From: Acholeplasmatales bacterium
GTDB lineage: Bacteria; Bacillota_I; Bacilli_A; Acholeplasmatales; Acholeplasmataceae
Assembly (NCBI GenBank): GCA_003249785.1
Contig: QKIB01000057.1
Coordinates: 1-33,734, forward strand
Length of the DNA: 33,734 nucleotides
Reading direction: 5' to 3'
The translations under genes and the position numbers were made by a program. The notes under the pieces were generated by a model. That model was not told the DNA's origin and ran no database searches. It saw only the letters and a program-made list of their open reading frames with translations. Below, one piece after another: positions 8,829-18,057 of the stretch. Each line of letters begins with the position of its first letter. Position 1 is the first letter of the stretch.

Positions 8829-9404
8829 TTAAGATTCTCGATTATCCTTGAAAAATATTTTTGAACGGTAAAACCGCTGAAACACACTGCGTCTCTTTCT
8901 GGTCTCATGGCTTTCAAAAAAGAAGAGTGAAAATGCTTCCCAGAAAAGAAACCATCCGCCAATGAACAGTCCTTGATTGATGACGGAAAATGTTACATTG
9001 ATATCCGCAAGATATCCCATCCCATAAGCACCAATCAACAGCAAAATACCAATCGAAATATAAGTTGCGATCTGGCGATAATTTTTATGTAATAACTTTT
9101 CGATGAAAAATAAAACCGTCTTGAAATTATTCTGGATACCAACAACGCTGATATTTTCTTTGTCAGTATCGTTGATTTCTTTTGGAAGATAGAAACAGAT
9201 TTCGATTTCTTCATCAATAGGTATTTCATAGCCACATTGTTCCATGAAATCCATGAGTTCAGGTTCGATATCCTTTTTTCTTAATTGCGATGCATCCCAA
9301 CCGTTGAATATTTCAGAATAATCATCCAATGAGATTTCAATCAAAAATGCGTTATTTTCCGGATTTCTATTATAAACATTTAATAATTCTTTTCTTTTTG
9401 ACAT
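8829..9404 (-). CDS. Uncharacterised protein with two C-terminal TM segments
   Basis: Soluble N-terminal ~100 aa (YNRNPENNAFLIEISLDDYSEIFNGWD...), then two TMs; function not recognised. Confidence 0.75.
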   Translation of the reverse strand: MSKRKELLNVYNRNPENNAFLIEISLDDYSEIFNGWDASQLRKKDIEPELMDFMEQCGYEIPIDEEIEICFYLPKEINDTDKENISVVGIQNNFKTVLFFIEKLLHKNYRQIATYISIGILLLIGAYGMGYLADINVTFSVINQGLFIGGWFLFWEAFSLFFFESHETRKRRSVFQRFYRSKIFFKDNRES

Positions 9405-9472
9405 ATAGACCTCTTAATCCTAGTATACACGAGAATCATGTGATTTCTCTATATAATCTTGGATTTTTTAAT

Positions 9473-9536
9473 AAAAAAGGCTACATGAAAACAAGGGTTG
9501 TTTGATCAGTGGCAACTCTTTGGTTTATCATGAGCC
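9473..9536 (-). terminator. Extended imperfect hairpin followed by T tract, downstream of the 9553-9909 gene
   Basis: Minus GGCT-CATGA-(t)-AAA-(c)-CAA-(aga)-GTTG-[12 nt]-CAAC-(cc)-TTG-TTT-TCATG-(t)-AGCC-TTTTTT. Confidence 0.6.
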
Positions 9537-9552
9537 ATAAGCATATATCGCC

Positions 9553-9909
9553 TTATGATTTGATGCTTTGCTCCTTGAGTTTAAGCATCAAAATGATTCC
9601 GCCTATGATGAGTGGTATTTCAACAGTGAGAATGGTCAGCCATTTTTCAGATGTTTCAATGTAAAACTTGAACAAGAAGAATAGACCAATACCCAGAGCA
9701 ATCATCAGGAGTCCTAAAATTGTTGTTTTCTTCCATAAAAGAATCACCAGCAAAATGCAAACAACACCGGGTGAGATACTGATTAAGAACCCACCAATCA
9801 ATTCCCAAGTTGATCCATTGACTGTACCAAACACATCAAATGCCATCAGAATGAAAAATCCACCCAACAACAAAAGCAATATCTTGATAGCCAGTTGCAA
9901 GTATTTCAT
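9553..9909 (-). CDS. Small membrane protein, unknown function
   Basis: Four hydrophobic segments; MKYLQLAIKI start at 9909 preceded by GGAGGTGGGTTC. The ORF-track start at 9954 is probably over-extended. Confidence 0.7.
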   Translation of the reverse strand: MKYLQLAIKILLLLLGGFFILMAFDVFGTVNGSTWELIGGFLISISPGVVCILLVILLWKKTTILGLLMIALGIGLFFLFKFYIETSEKWLTILTVEIPLIIGGIILMLKLKEQSIKS

Positions 9910-9934
9910 GAACCCACCTCCTTTATTGGTTAGA

Positions 9935-11953
9935 TCATGAGTAGTCCTTGACAACCTCTAAAAACCAATTCTTGACTTTCGACTCATCTCTTTTTGGACA
10001 CTCATAAGATGAGTACTTCTTTTGCACTTTCATAATTTTCATCGTGTCTTCTAGATGATTTGCACGAACTTCTATTTCATTCAACCCTGGTTTCAAATGA
10101 ATCTTAAGTGTAAAGATCACATCATCCGATGAGACAGTTTCCAATAACTGATCATTGTGATAAAACGTTACATGAGATTGATTACTATAAGCTTTAACTT
10201 CAATAACATCTTCTGTACGATTAACAAAACGTTTTGAACATAAATGCAGAACGGGATGTTTGCTCCAGGAAGCCTGATAGAAATAAAATGCATCCTTCTT
10301 GATTTGTCTATCAAAGGTTATAAGACCCTTGTTGTTTTTGCCTTTGGTTGCACCTTCATCTCTACCATCTGATCCGAAATCAAACATATTCCAAACAAAG
10401 GATCCCCAAACAAAGGATTGTCTTTCAATGATTTTGTAGGTTTTTTCATGCCACAGTGCTTGATATTCCTCACTATAATCTTTTGCTTTTGGTTTTGCAC
10501 TATGGAGGAGGATATTGCCATCCACGCCATACTCGCTGATCGCAACACATCTTTTTGGCTGCTTCTTACGATATGTAAGAAACCAATCAGCAAGATCTTC
10601 TGTTTCACCAAAATACCAGCCATAATAAAGATTAAATCCAGAAGCATCAGTCTGTGTATTCAATGTATCTATGGGATCCAGATTTGCAAGATGTGCCTGT
10701 GTTGTCAAACGGTAGGGATCTAAAACCTTGGTTCTTTGATGCAAAGATTTAATGATTGCTTCTAGGTTATAGACTTTACCAGCTGCAGTAATCTCATTTT
10801 GGATGCCCCACATAACAATCGATGTCTGGTTATAATTCTGCATGATGAGCTCTTCGAGTTGAATTCGTGCATTTTGTCCAGTCAAATCTGTTTTGGATGG
10901 CACAGTAATATAAGGTATTTCAGCCCAGACTAACAATCCTTGATCGCTGCAAAGTTGATACATTTCTTCTGCTTGCTGATAATGTGCTAGTCTAATGGCG
11001 TTTGCACCAAGTTCAGTCACCAAACGCAAATCTTCTTGGTGATGCTTAAGAAGGAGTGCATTGCCGATATCTGGGTAATCTTGATGTCTGGATACCCCAT
11101 GTAGTTTCACTTTTTTACCATTGAGATAGAAGCCTTGTTCATCTATTTTGACTGATCTCAAACCCATATGGATATGTTCTTGGTCCAGAATCACATTGTG
11201 ATGGATAATCTGGAAAATAAATTCATATAAAAATGGATCATCGATACCTTGCCATAGTCTTGGAAAACCTAAAGAGATTTCATGTGTGAACACGCCTTTT
11301 TCATCTATTTCAATTTCTAACCGTTTTTCATAAAGGACGTGTTCTTGATCACTCACCATGATTTTTAATGTAAAATCGTGGTCTTTTGAATGATTAATTA
11401 AGTGCATGTTTGCTTTAAGAATTGCTCGTCTTTCAGAAATGTCTTTTTGTTCAATAAATATACCCATTGCACCATACTGGATACGATCAAATGCGATATT
11501 ATTAACATTGATTAAATAGACATTGCGATAGATCCCACCATAAAATGTGAAGTCTGCATATAAAGGAAAGATGTCAGGATGGAATCGATTGTCTGCATAG
11601 ACAACCAAATCATTGATACCTTCATGAACAAAATCGGTAATGTCAAATGAGAATGCTGAATAACCGCCTTCGTGTCGTCCGACAAACTGTTTATTGATCC
11701 AGACTTCAGCGATGCTGTTAACAGCCTCAAAAAGGAGAATTTTTCTGCCTTCTTCCTTCACAATTTCTAGGTGATGAACATAGGTGCATCTGCTTCTCAA
11801 ATAATCATTTTCGCCATCCTGTCCATCTTTTCCATTAAAGGTATGTGGTAGATGAATTGGCTCGAAATCACTTAAATTGATGGCATCGACAAAAATATTT
11901 TTCTTTGAAAAATACCAGTTTTGATTGATATGTGTTTGATGATGATGATTCAT
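9935..11953 (-). CDS. Glycoside hydrolase family 2 (beta-galactosidase/beta-glucuronidase-like), no signal peptide
   Basis: GVSRHQDYPDIGNALLLKHHQEDLRLVTELGANAIRLAHYQQ; acid/base motif GIQNE; nucleophile motif ISEYGVDG; EIWINKQFVGRHEGGYSAFSFDIT jelly-roll domain. Confidence 0.93.
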   Translation of the reverse strand: MNHHHQTHINQNWYFSKKNIFVDAINLSDFEPIHLPHTFNGKDGQDGENDYLRSRCTYVHHLEIVKEEGRKILLFEAVNSIAEVWINKQFVGRHEGGYSAFSFDITDFVHEGINDLVVYADNRFHPDIFPLYADFTFYGGIYRNVYLINVNNIAFDRIQYGAMGIFIEQKDISERRAILKANMHLINHSKDHDFTLKIMVSDQEHVLYEKRLEIEIDEKGVFTHEISLGFPRLWQGIDDPFLYEFIFQIIHHNVILDQEHIHMGLRSVKIDEQGFYLNGKKVKLHGVSRHQDYPDIGNALLLKHHQEDLRLVTELGANAIRLAHYQQAEEMYQLCSDQGLLVWAEIPYITVPSKTDLTGQNARIQLEELIMQNYNQTSIVMWGIQNEITAAGKVYNLEAIIKSLHQRTKVLDPYRLTTQAHLANLDPIDTLNTQTDASGFNLYYGWYFGETEDLADWFLTYRKKQPKRCVAISEYGVDGNILLHSAKPKAKDYSEEYQALWHEKTYKIIERQSFVWGSFVWNMFDFGSDGRDEGATKGKNNKGLITFDRQIKKDAFYFYQASWSKHPVLHLCSKRFVNRTEDVIEVKAYSNQSHVTFYHNDQLLETVSSDDVIFTLKIHLKPGLNEIEVRANHLEDTMKIMKVQKKYSSYECPKRDESKVKNWFLEVVKDYS

Positions 11954-11957
11954 AAGA

Positions 11958-12809
11958 TCACTTCTTGCTGATAGGTTTGATGAGGTTTGCGATGTCGACG
12001 ATTTGCATCAGCATCAGTCTGAGTTTGTTATAACATGCTTCATCAAGCTTCTTGATTTTTCGTTTCATTGGGTGCAGGGTAATACCGATATGAAGATCTT
12101 CTCCTGTGCTTGACATGGAGACGCTAGGGGAATCGAAAGCATCCTTAATCAAATTATAGAGTCTTAAATAGTCGCCATCCACATCAAATTGATCAGGTGC
12201 GACAAAAGCTCGTGCAATGCTCACATCTATGAGCCTTTTATATTTTGTTCGACCAAAAGGATTATAGTATGTCCTAATTTGGAAATGGGGTGCTGAGTAT
12301 CCTTTGATAATGAAGTAATACCCATTGAGATAATTGACGCGTTTCAATCCTGTATTGTTGACGATTGCATCATACACATCAATTCCAAAGTTGTGTTTTG
12401 AGACAAAACTCATTCTCATTTTGACATGTTTTGCAGATAATAAAGGATATAGATTACTGGAATTGAAAAAGCTTTTTTCTGGTGGATACGGTTGATAAAG
12501 AAACAAAATGGGCTCATTATTATTGATATCATTAATCACTTGTGGATAAAAAGACTCATAGTAAGGTTTTTCACTGACATGAAACAAAGTGACGAATAAT
12601 GTTATCATCCAAAATAAGATAAAAAGACTGATTGATGAGAAAAAGATGATTCGGTACAAAAGACCCATATCATAGAACAAGAAAAAGAATATCGTGGGTA
12701 CAACCATAAAGGACGATATATAAATCCATCGTTTGACGACAGTTTTTTTCTGTGCTTTTAAAAGTTCTTGATAAGATGTTGTCATGTCATGGGTGTAAAT
12801 GAACTCCAT
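11958..12809 (-). CDS. Membrane protein with two N-terminal TMs and a soluble C-terminal domain (possibly DUF3137-like)
   Basis: Two hydrophobic segments near the N-terminus followed by a ~200 aa soluble domain; family assignment tentative. Confidence 0.65.
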   Translation of the reverse strand: MEFIYTHDMTTSYQELLKAQKKTVVKRWIYISSFMVVPTIFFFLFYDMGLLYRIIFFSSISLFILFWMITLFVTLFHVSEKPYYESFYPQVINDINNNEPILFLYQPYPPEKSFFNSSNLYPLLSAKHVKMRMSFVSKHNFGIDVYDAIVNNTGLKRVNYLNGYYFIIKGYSAPHFQIRTYYNPFGRTKYKRLIDVSIARAFVAPDQFDVDGDYLRLYNLIKDAFDSPSVSMSSTGEDLHIGITLHPMKRKIKKLDEACYNKLRLMLMQIVDIANLIKPISKK

Positions 12810-12829
12810 AACTGTCCTCCTTTACGAAA

Positions 12830-13432
12830 TTATTTCAAGTGTGAAACAATATTTTGTTCAATCACTTTGAGTTGTTTTTGATCATCAGACTCGATGATGG
12901 TAATACTGCCATTATCAATTTTAAGGATATCTCTTTGTGAAAGATCATAGCCTAAAATATGACAAAGCAAGACGCGAATCACACCACCATGCGTCACAAT
13001 CAGTACATGCTCGTGTTGTTTTTCCAGTAATGGTATGAATGTATCAATAATTCTTTTTTGAAACTCAATCAGTGATTCACCACCTGAAACACGTAGACCA
13101 ATCAGTGTTTCTTCAGGAACCGAAAGTTCATCACCATAAGTTTCTTTGATTTCATCCCAAGTCTTACCTTCCCAATTGCCAACATTCATCTCTCGAAATC
13201 CATGGGATAAACGCATGGGAATTGCCTTGACCATCTGTATGGTTTGAGCCGTATACAATGCACGTTTGAGATCACTTGAATAAATAAAATCCAGATCAAC
13301 AGACTTAAAGTAGGTTGATAGCATTTTAGCTTGAATCAAGCCAACACTGTCAAGCTCAACATCCATCCATCCTTGAAAGCGATGGGTGTTATTCCATTCT
13401 GTTTGTCCATGTCTGACCAAATAAAATTTCAT
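12830..13432 (-). CDS. Histidine phosphatase (phosphoglycerate mutase-like) family protein
   Basis: MKFYLVRHGQTEWN catalytic RHG; FREMNVGNWEGKTWDEI; VLIVTHGGVIRVL. AGGAGGTCCT-ATG RBS supports the start at 13432 rather than 13453. Confidence 0.92.
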   Translation of the reverse strand: MKFYLVRHGQTEWNNTHRFQGWMDVELDSVGLIQAKMLSTYFKSVDLDFIYSSDLKRALYTAQTIQMVKAIPMRLSHGFREMNVGNWEGKTWDEIKETYGDELSVPEETLIGLRVSGGESLIEFQKRIIDTFIPLLEKQHEHVLIVTHGGVIRVLLCHILGYDLSQRDILKIDNGSITIIESDDQKQLKVIEQNIVSHLK

Positions 13433-13517
13433 AGGACCTCCTGAACCCCTCATGGAGTCACATTCAACAAGATCACTCTAAAATCAATGTCTCAAATTTA
13501 CAAACTGTCATGAATGA

Positions 13518-14888
13518 CTAGCTTTCACTTTTTAATTTTAGTAGGGATACACTTTCGACCAATGAAGTGTATGGAAACATATCAATCGGAACTGTTTCAA
13601 TGAGTTTATAATGTTCCAATAAGATATTTAAATCTTTTGCTAATGTAGAAGGATTACATGATCCGTAAACCAAACGCTTAGGTCTAAATCCTTGTATGGC
13701 TTCAATAGTTTCTTGACCTAAACCCGTTCTCGGTGGATCAAATAACATCACGTCTATTTTCTTATGTTTCAATCCATTGAGTGAGCGTTTGAAATCACTT
13801 TGAAGTACTGTCACATTTGATATATGATTAGCTTCAAGACTATTTTTTGCACTTTCACATGAAGCTTTATCTATTTCAATCGCATAGACATGATTGGCGT
13901 CTTCATGTATATAATGACTCACAGGTGCAACTCCTGCATAAGCGTCAAGTGCAGTTTCATGATGCTTTAATGCCGCAAGACGTTTCATCTCTTTGTAGAA
14001 AACATGCGCTTGTTCTGTGTTGAGTTGAAAGAAGGCATCTGGACGCAACATCAAGGTATAATTGCTCAATGTTTGTTTCATTTCCGTGTTGCCGTAAAGG
14101 ACTTGCATTTCGTTGGTAAAGAAACCTGGTTTCTTCATATCTGGATTGATGACTTCGGTAATCGAAACAATCTTGGGTTCTCGTTTAACTAGATTGGTTG
14201 CGAATTGTTTTAGCCTTGCGGAGTGCTTCATCATGATTAATGAAACTTGAGCTTGCTCATCTTTTTCACTGGTTCTGACAATCAATGTTCGAACGTATCC
14301 TTTTTTTGTTTTGGGATCGTATCCATCGATTTGATACGAATTCAAAAGATGCACGATTGATTTCATAATCTGATTGATCAACTTGTTTTGAACTGGGCAT
14401 TCATCAATGGGGACAAATTGATTTGAACCTCTCGCATACATGCCAATCATCGTTTTACCTTGAATTTTTTGTACTGGTAATGATGCCTTATTGCGATAAT
14501 ATCTAGGATTTTGAGCACCTAAAGTTTTTTTAATGATTTGTTCGGGAATTGGATGTTTGATATAACGTTCAAAAGCCTTGATTAAGATTTCTCTTTTCTG
14601 TACAAGTGTTTCTTCATAAGCTAAATGCTGAGTCTGACATCCTCCGCATGTTTCATAAACTGGGCAAAACGGTTCCATTCGATTGGGACTCTTTTTGAGG
14701 ATTTTGTCAATTTTAGCAACCGCTCGATTATCATAGACTGCTTCAATAAGGACTTCGATTTCTTCTTCCGGGAGTGCATGTTCAACAAAGATGGCTAGTT
14801 TGCGAAAATAGCCGATGCCTTCACCGTTGATTCCCATGCGTTTGATCTCTATAGTCAGTCTGTCTCCAATTTCGATATGCTCGTTCAT
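13518..14888 (-). CDS. rlmD: 23S rRNA (uracil-5-)-methyltransferase, RlmD/RlmCD (RumA/TrmA) family
   Basis: N-terminal TRAM-like region; CPVYETCGGCQTQH Fe-S cysteines; LDAYAGVAPVS; DPPRTGLGQE; YGSCNPSTLAKDL. Confidence 0.93.
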   Translation of the reverse strand: MNEHIEIGDRLTIEIKRMGINGEGIGYFRKLAIFVEHALPEEEIEVLIEAVYDNRAVAKIDKILKKSPNRMEPFCPVYETCGGCQTQHLAYEETLVQKREILIKAFERYIKHPIPEQIIKKTLGAQNPRYYRNKASLPVQKIQGKTMIGMYARGSNQFVPIDECPVQNKLINQIMKSIVHLLNSYQIDGYDPKTKKGYVRTLIVRTSEKDEQAQVSLIMMKHSARLKQFATNLVKREPKIVSITEVINPDMKKPGFFTNEMQVLYGNTEMKQTLSNYTLMLRPDAFFQLNTEQAHVFYKEMKRLAALKHHETALDAYAGVAPVSHYIHEDANHVYAIEIDKASCESAKNSLEANHISNVTVLQSDFKRSLNGLKHKKIDVMLFDPPRTGLGQETIEAIQGFRPKRLVYGSCNPSTLAKDLNILLEHYKLIETVPIDMFPYTSLVESVSLLKLKSES

Positions 14889-14947
14889 GATACACCTCGT
14901 TTATACCTCTATTCTATCACAATAACGATGAAGGTGCATCAATGACA

Positions 14948-14973
14948 CAAAAAATGGGAACATGTGTTCCCAT
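14948..14973 (-). terminator. Rho-independent terminator of the SEL1-like gene
   Basis: Minus ATGGGAAC-ACAT-GTTCCCAT then TTTTTT. Confidence 0.88.
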
Positions 14974-14981
14974 ATGTAAAA

Positions 14982-16715
14982 TTATCTTAAAATTGGCAAA
15001 AATCCACTGAAAATAAAGAAGATGACTGCGAGAATGAAGAGCCACAAAAGCATTCGATATTGGTTTTTAAAATGCGTTTTGTTGCGATCTTTGGGCAACT
15101 GAAACTCTGGATCATTCATAATGATTTCATTTAAGTTATTGATTGAAGGTTCATATATTTTTATCGGCGTAAATAAATAAAGGACAACACCAAGACACAA
15201 TGCACCAACATACCACAAGAGTTCTGAAATCAGAGAACCAACCATCTGATGATTGCCTAGATAAATTGATTTATCTAGCAACCGATTACTGATAAATAAA
15301 ACCCATGACCAACCAAAAACAATCAGTGTGATGATTTTGAGAGGAATCAACAAGAATCGATGTTTGTGGTATCTTATTGCTTCATTTTTGATTTCATTGA
15401 GTTCAACATCTACTTTTGGATCAAGGGGGATTTCAAATGCTAAATGAAGGTCTATCGGATTGAGGGTATCCTTTTCAGCATGAAAGACTGGTTCCCAAAC
15501 CGGATCATCCATTGCGTATCTTCTACTTTGATAGGTCTTGTTTCTGTAAGTGAAAGAAAAATCAAAGGATGGAACCAATGTCTTAAATAGATTGAATTTC
15601 TTCAAACGAATGATACTTTTTGTGACATAGTCAGGATATTTGAACTTGATGATGCGTTTAATCGTCTCTTGAATCATCTGATCAATTTCGTTTTCATCAA
15701 CGTTCGCATGCAGAACTGGAATCTTTTTAACCGAATAAAACAACTCAAAAATTTGTTTAAATTCCAAGGATTTATACTGATCTTTTTCAGTTGTCTGATA
15801 AAATCCACTATTCTTTTTCAATGCTTTTTCTTTGACTTTTGTCTCAGTATCTTGATCAGGTATATCTTTAAAATATCCTTCGGTTAGTTCAAAAGGTTCA
15901 TAAATAAACTTGCAAAAATCTTCGGATTGTCGTTCAAATTCATATGCAACATTTTCTAGAATCATTTTCATATCAAAATAGAGTCCAACATGAATTTGAT
16001 CTGTTTTGAGCCATTGAACAAATTCAGGATCAGCATAATTGGTTCGATTGACATAGTCAATCAAGGACTGTTTGACGATGTTCATTGAAAATCCAGATTG
16101 AATGTATTTTTGATGAATCAATACCGAATGATCTTCTTCGAAAAATTCATGATAGGGATCAATCATATAATCATTACGAAGTGCTTCTTTAAGATGTGTA
16201 TAGGCTTTTTTCTCATTGTAATGTTCATCTTTAAGATAAATCTCATAGAGATAAACATGGCTTTCCTTAGAAATGTCTTCTTTGATAGACTCAAGAAAGA
16301 GTTGCTCTGCACTTAAATATGAACCTTTCTGGTAAAGTAATTTGGCAAGTTCAAATTTGGTTTCTCGATACCCCAAACGGTAAGCTTCTTGATAGTATTC
16401 CTGCATTTCTTCTAAACTGCAAGAGTCATTGAATATTGGGTTATTTAAAAGATGTGGTAGTGTTAAATCGATACGCCCAGCTCTAAAGATCTCAATCATC
16501 AATTCAGACCCCTGTCTATACCCATCCTCATAATAGATGCTTTTTGGATTTTTTGCTTGTTCAAAAAGCAGGTTCGCACATAGAACCTTGGCTTCAAAAT
16601 GATTGAGATTGGCTGCCTTGATTAAATAATCAATTGCAATATCATCATCCTGATTGAATCCATTGGCATGATGATAATCAAGACCGAGCTGATAAAACGA
16701 ATCAGCTTTCGACAT
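14982..16715 (-). CDS. SEL1/TPR-like repeat protein with C-terminal TM segments
   Basis: N-terminal repeats (ADSFYQLGLDYHHANGFNQDDDIAIDYLIKAANLNHFEAKVLCANLLFEQA; EAYRLGYRETKFELAKLLYQKGSYLSAEQLFLESI); about 3 C-terminal TMs. Confidence 0.75.
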   Translation of the reverse strand: MSKADSFYQLGLDYHHANGFNQDDDIAIDYLIKAANLNHFEAKVLCANLLFEQAKNPKSIYYEDGYRQGSELMIEIFRAGRIDLTLPHLLNNPIFNDSCSLEEMQEYYQEAYRLGYRETKFELAKLLYQKGSYLSAEQLFLESIKEDISKESHVYLYEIYLKDEHYNEKKAYTHLKEALRNDYMIDPYHEFFEEDHSVLIHQKYIQSGFSMNIVKQSLIDYVNRTNYADPEFVQWLKTDQIHVGLYFDMKMILENVAYEFERQSEDFCKFIYEPFELTEGYFKDIPDQDTETKVKEKALKKNSGFYQTTEKDQYKSLEFKQIFELFYSVKKIPVLHANVDENEIDQMIQETIKRIIKFKYPDYVTKSIIRLKKFNLFKTLVPSFDFSFTYRNKTYQSRRYAMDDPVWEPVFHAEKDTLNPIDLHLAFEIPLDPKVDVELNEIKNEAIRYHKHRFLLIPLKIITLIVFGWSWVLFISNRLLDKSIYLGNHQMVGSLISELLWYVGALCLGVVLYLFTPIKIYEPSINNLNEIIMNDPEFQLPKDRNKTHFKNQYRMLLWLFILAVIFFIFSGFLPILR

Positions 16716-16772
16716 AACATACCTCTTTTCTTACTTAATTTTATTATACTCCATTTCAATCAGGGAAAATCA

Positions 16773-16800
16773 TAAAAAAAACTGGTCAAGTGACCAGTTG
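16773..16800 (-). terminator. Rho-independent terminator of ackA
   Basis: Minus ACTGGTCA-CT-TGACCAGT then TTTTTTT. Confidence 0.88.
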
Positions 16801-16804
16801 TTTG

Positions 16805-17983
16805 TTAATTCTTTTCCAATCGGATAACTTCTCGGGCAATCATGACTTCTTCGTTTGTAGGTATGATGAATGCCTTGATTTTAGATTGTGGTGTTGTGAT
16901 TAAACGTTCACCGCGTTTACTGTTTTCTTCAGGATCTACTTCTATACCTAAAACTTTGACTGCATTTAAGATGTGAGATCTGACTAAAGATTCATTTTCA
17001 CCGATACCTGCTGTAAAGACAATAGCATCGAGTCCGCCCATATAAACATAATAGGATCCAATGTAATCTGCGATGCGTTTAATTTGGATTTGATGCGCCA
17101 AGGTTGCACGATGATCACCGTTTTGCATTTCTCTTATGATGTCTCTGGAGTCATTGGAAATTCCTGAAACACCAAGATAACCGCTCTTTTTGTTTAAGTC
17201 ATCTAAAACTTGCGCATATGTCTTGTCTTCTTTATCAGAAATTAACATCAAGATGGATGGATCAACATTGCCTGATCGTGTCCCCATTGGAATCCCTTCA
17301 AGAGGGGTGAGCCCCATAGATGTATCCACAGATTTTCCAGAATCTACGGCACATAAAGATGCTCCATTACCCAGATGACAGACAATGATCTTTGCCTTTG
17401 GATTTTTTAATAGAATTGCTGCTCTTTCGGAAACGTATTGGTGAGATGTTCCATGAAAACCATATTTACGTACGCCATATTTTTGGTACCACTCATAAGG
17501 CGTTGCATAAAGATATGCATCTTCTTTCATTGTTTGATGGAATGTGGTGTCAAATACACCAACCTGAATCACTTTTGGCAAAGCTTTTCTGAACGCATCA
17601 ATGCCTGTGATATTTGCAGGATTGTGAAGTGGCGCCAAATCATTCAAACTTTTGATCTGATCAATCACCTTATCGGTGATGACAACAGAATCTTTGAAGA
17701 TTTCTCCACCTTGGACAACACGGTGTCCAACACCCGTGATATCTTCAAGCGAATCAATGATATGATGCTTAATCAAGCCGTCAACCACCAGTTGAACTGC
17801 AACTTTATGATCAAGAATTTCCTGTGTTACAGAAACTTTTTCGCCATTGACTTTGATGGTAAAAACAGCGTTGTAGTAACCGATTCTTTCTACCAGACCA
17901 GAGGTGATAACCTCTTCACTGGGCATTTCTAAGAGCTGGAATTTCAAAGACGAACTACCAGCATTTACTGCCAAAATTTTCAT
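16805..17983 (-). CDS. ackA: Acetate kinase
   Basis: MKILAVNAGSSSLKFQL; GVFDTTFHQTM; VCHLGNGASLCAV; TAGIGENESLVR signatures; 392 aa. Confidence 0.97.
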   Translation of the reverse strand: MKILAVNAGSSSLKFQLLEMPSEEVITSGLVERIGYYNAVFTIKVNGEKVSVTQEILDHKVAVQLVVDGLIKHHIIDSLEDITGVGHRVVQGGEIFKDSVVITDKVIDQIKSLNDLAPLHNPANITGIDAFRKALPKVIQVGVFDTTFHQTMKEDAYLYATPYEWYQKYGVRKYGFHGTSHQYVSERAAILLKNPKAKIIVCHLGNGASLCAVDSGKSVDTSMGLTPLEGIPMGTRSGNVDPSILMLISDKEDKTYAQVLDDLNKKSGYLGVSGISNDSRDIIREMQNGDHRATLAHQIQIKRIADYIGSYYVYMGGLDAIVFTAGIGENESLVRSHILNAVKVLGIEVDPEENSKRGERLITTPQSKIKAFIIPTNEEVMIAREVIRLEKN

Positions 17984-18057
17984 AGATTGTAATCTCCTTA
18001 TAGGTTAATGATAACTCATTTATTTTCAATAATCAAGTATATGAACAAATATTCATG

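Noticed and set aside
17438-17932. 164-aa plus-strand ORF antisense to ackA (and the smaller ones at 17190 and 17392)
   Set aside because: Lies wholly opposite a highly conserved gene, composition is not protein-like, and no RBS or family match.
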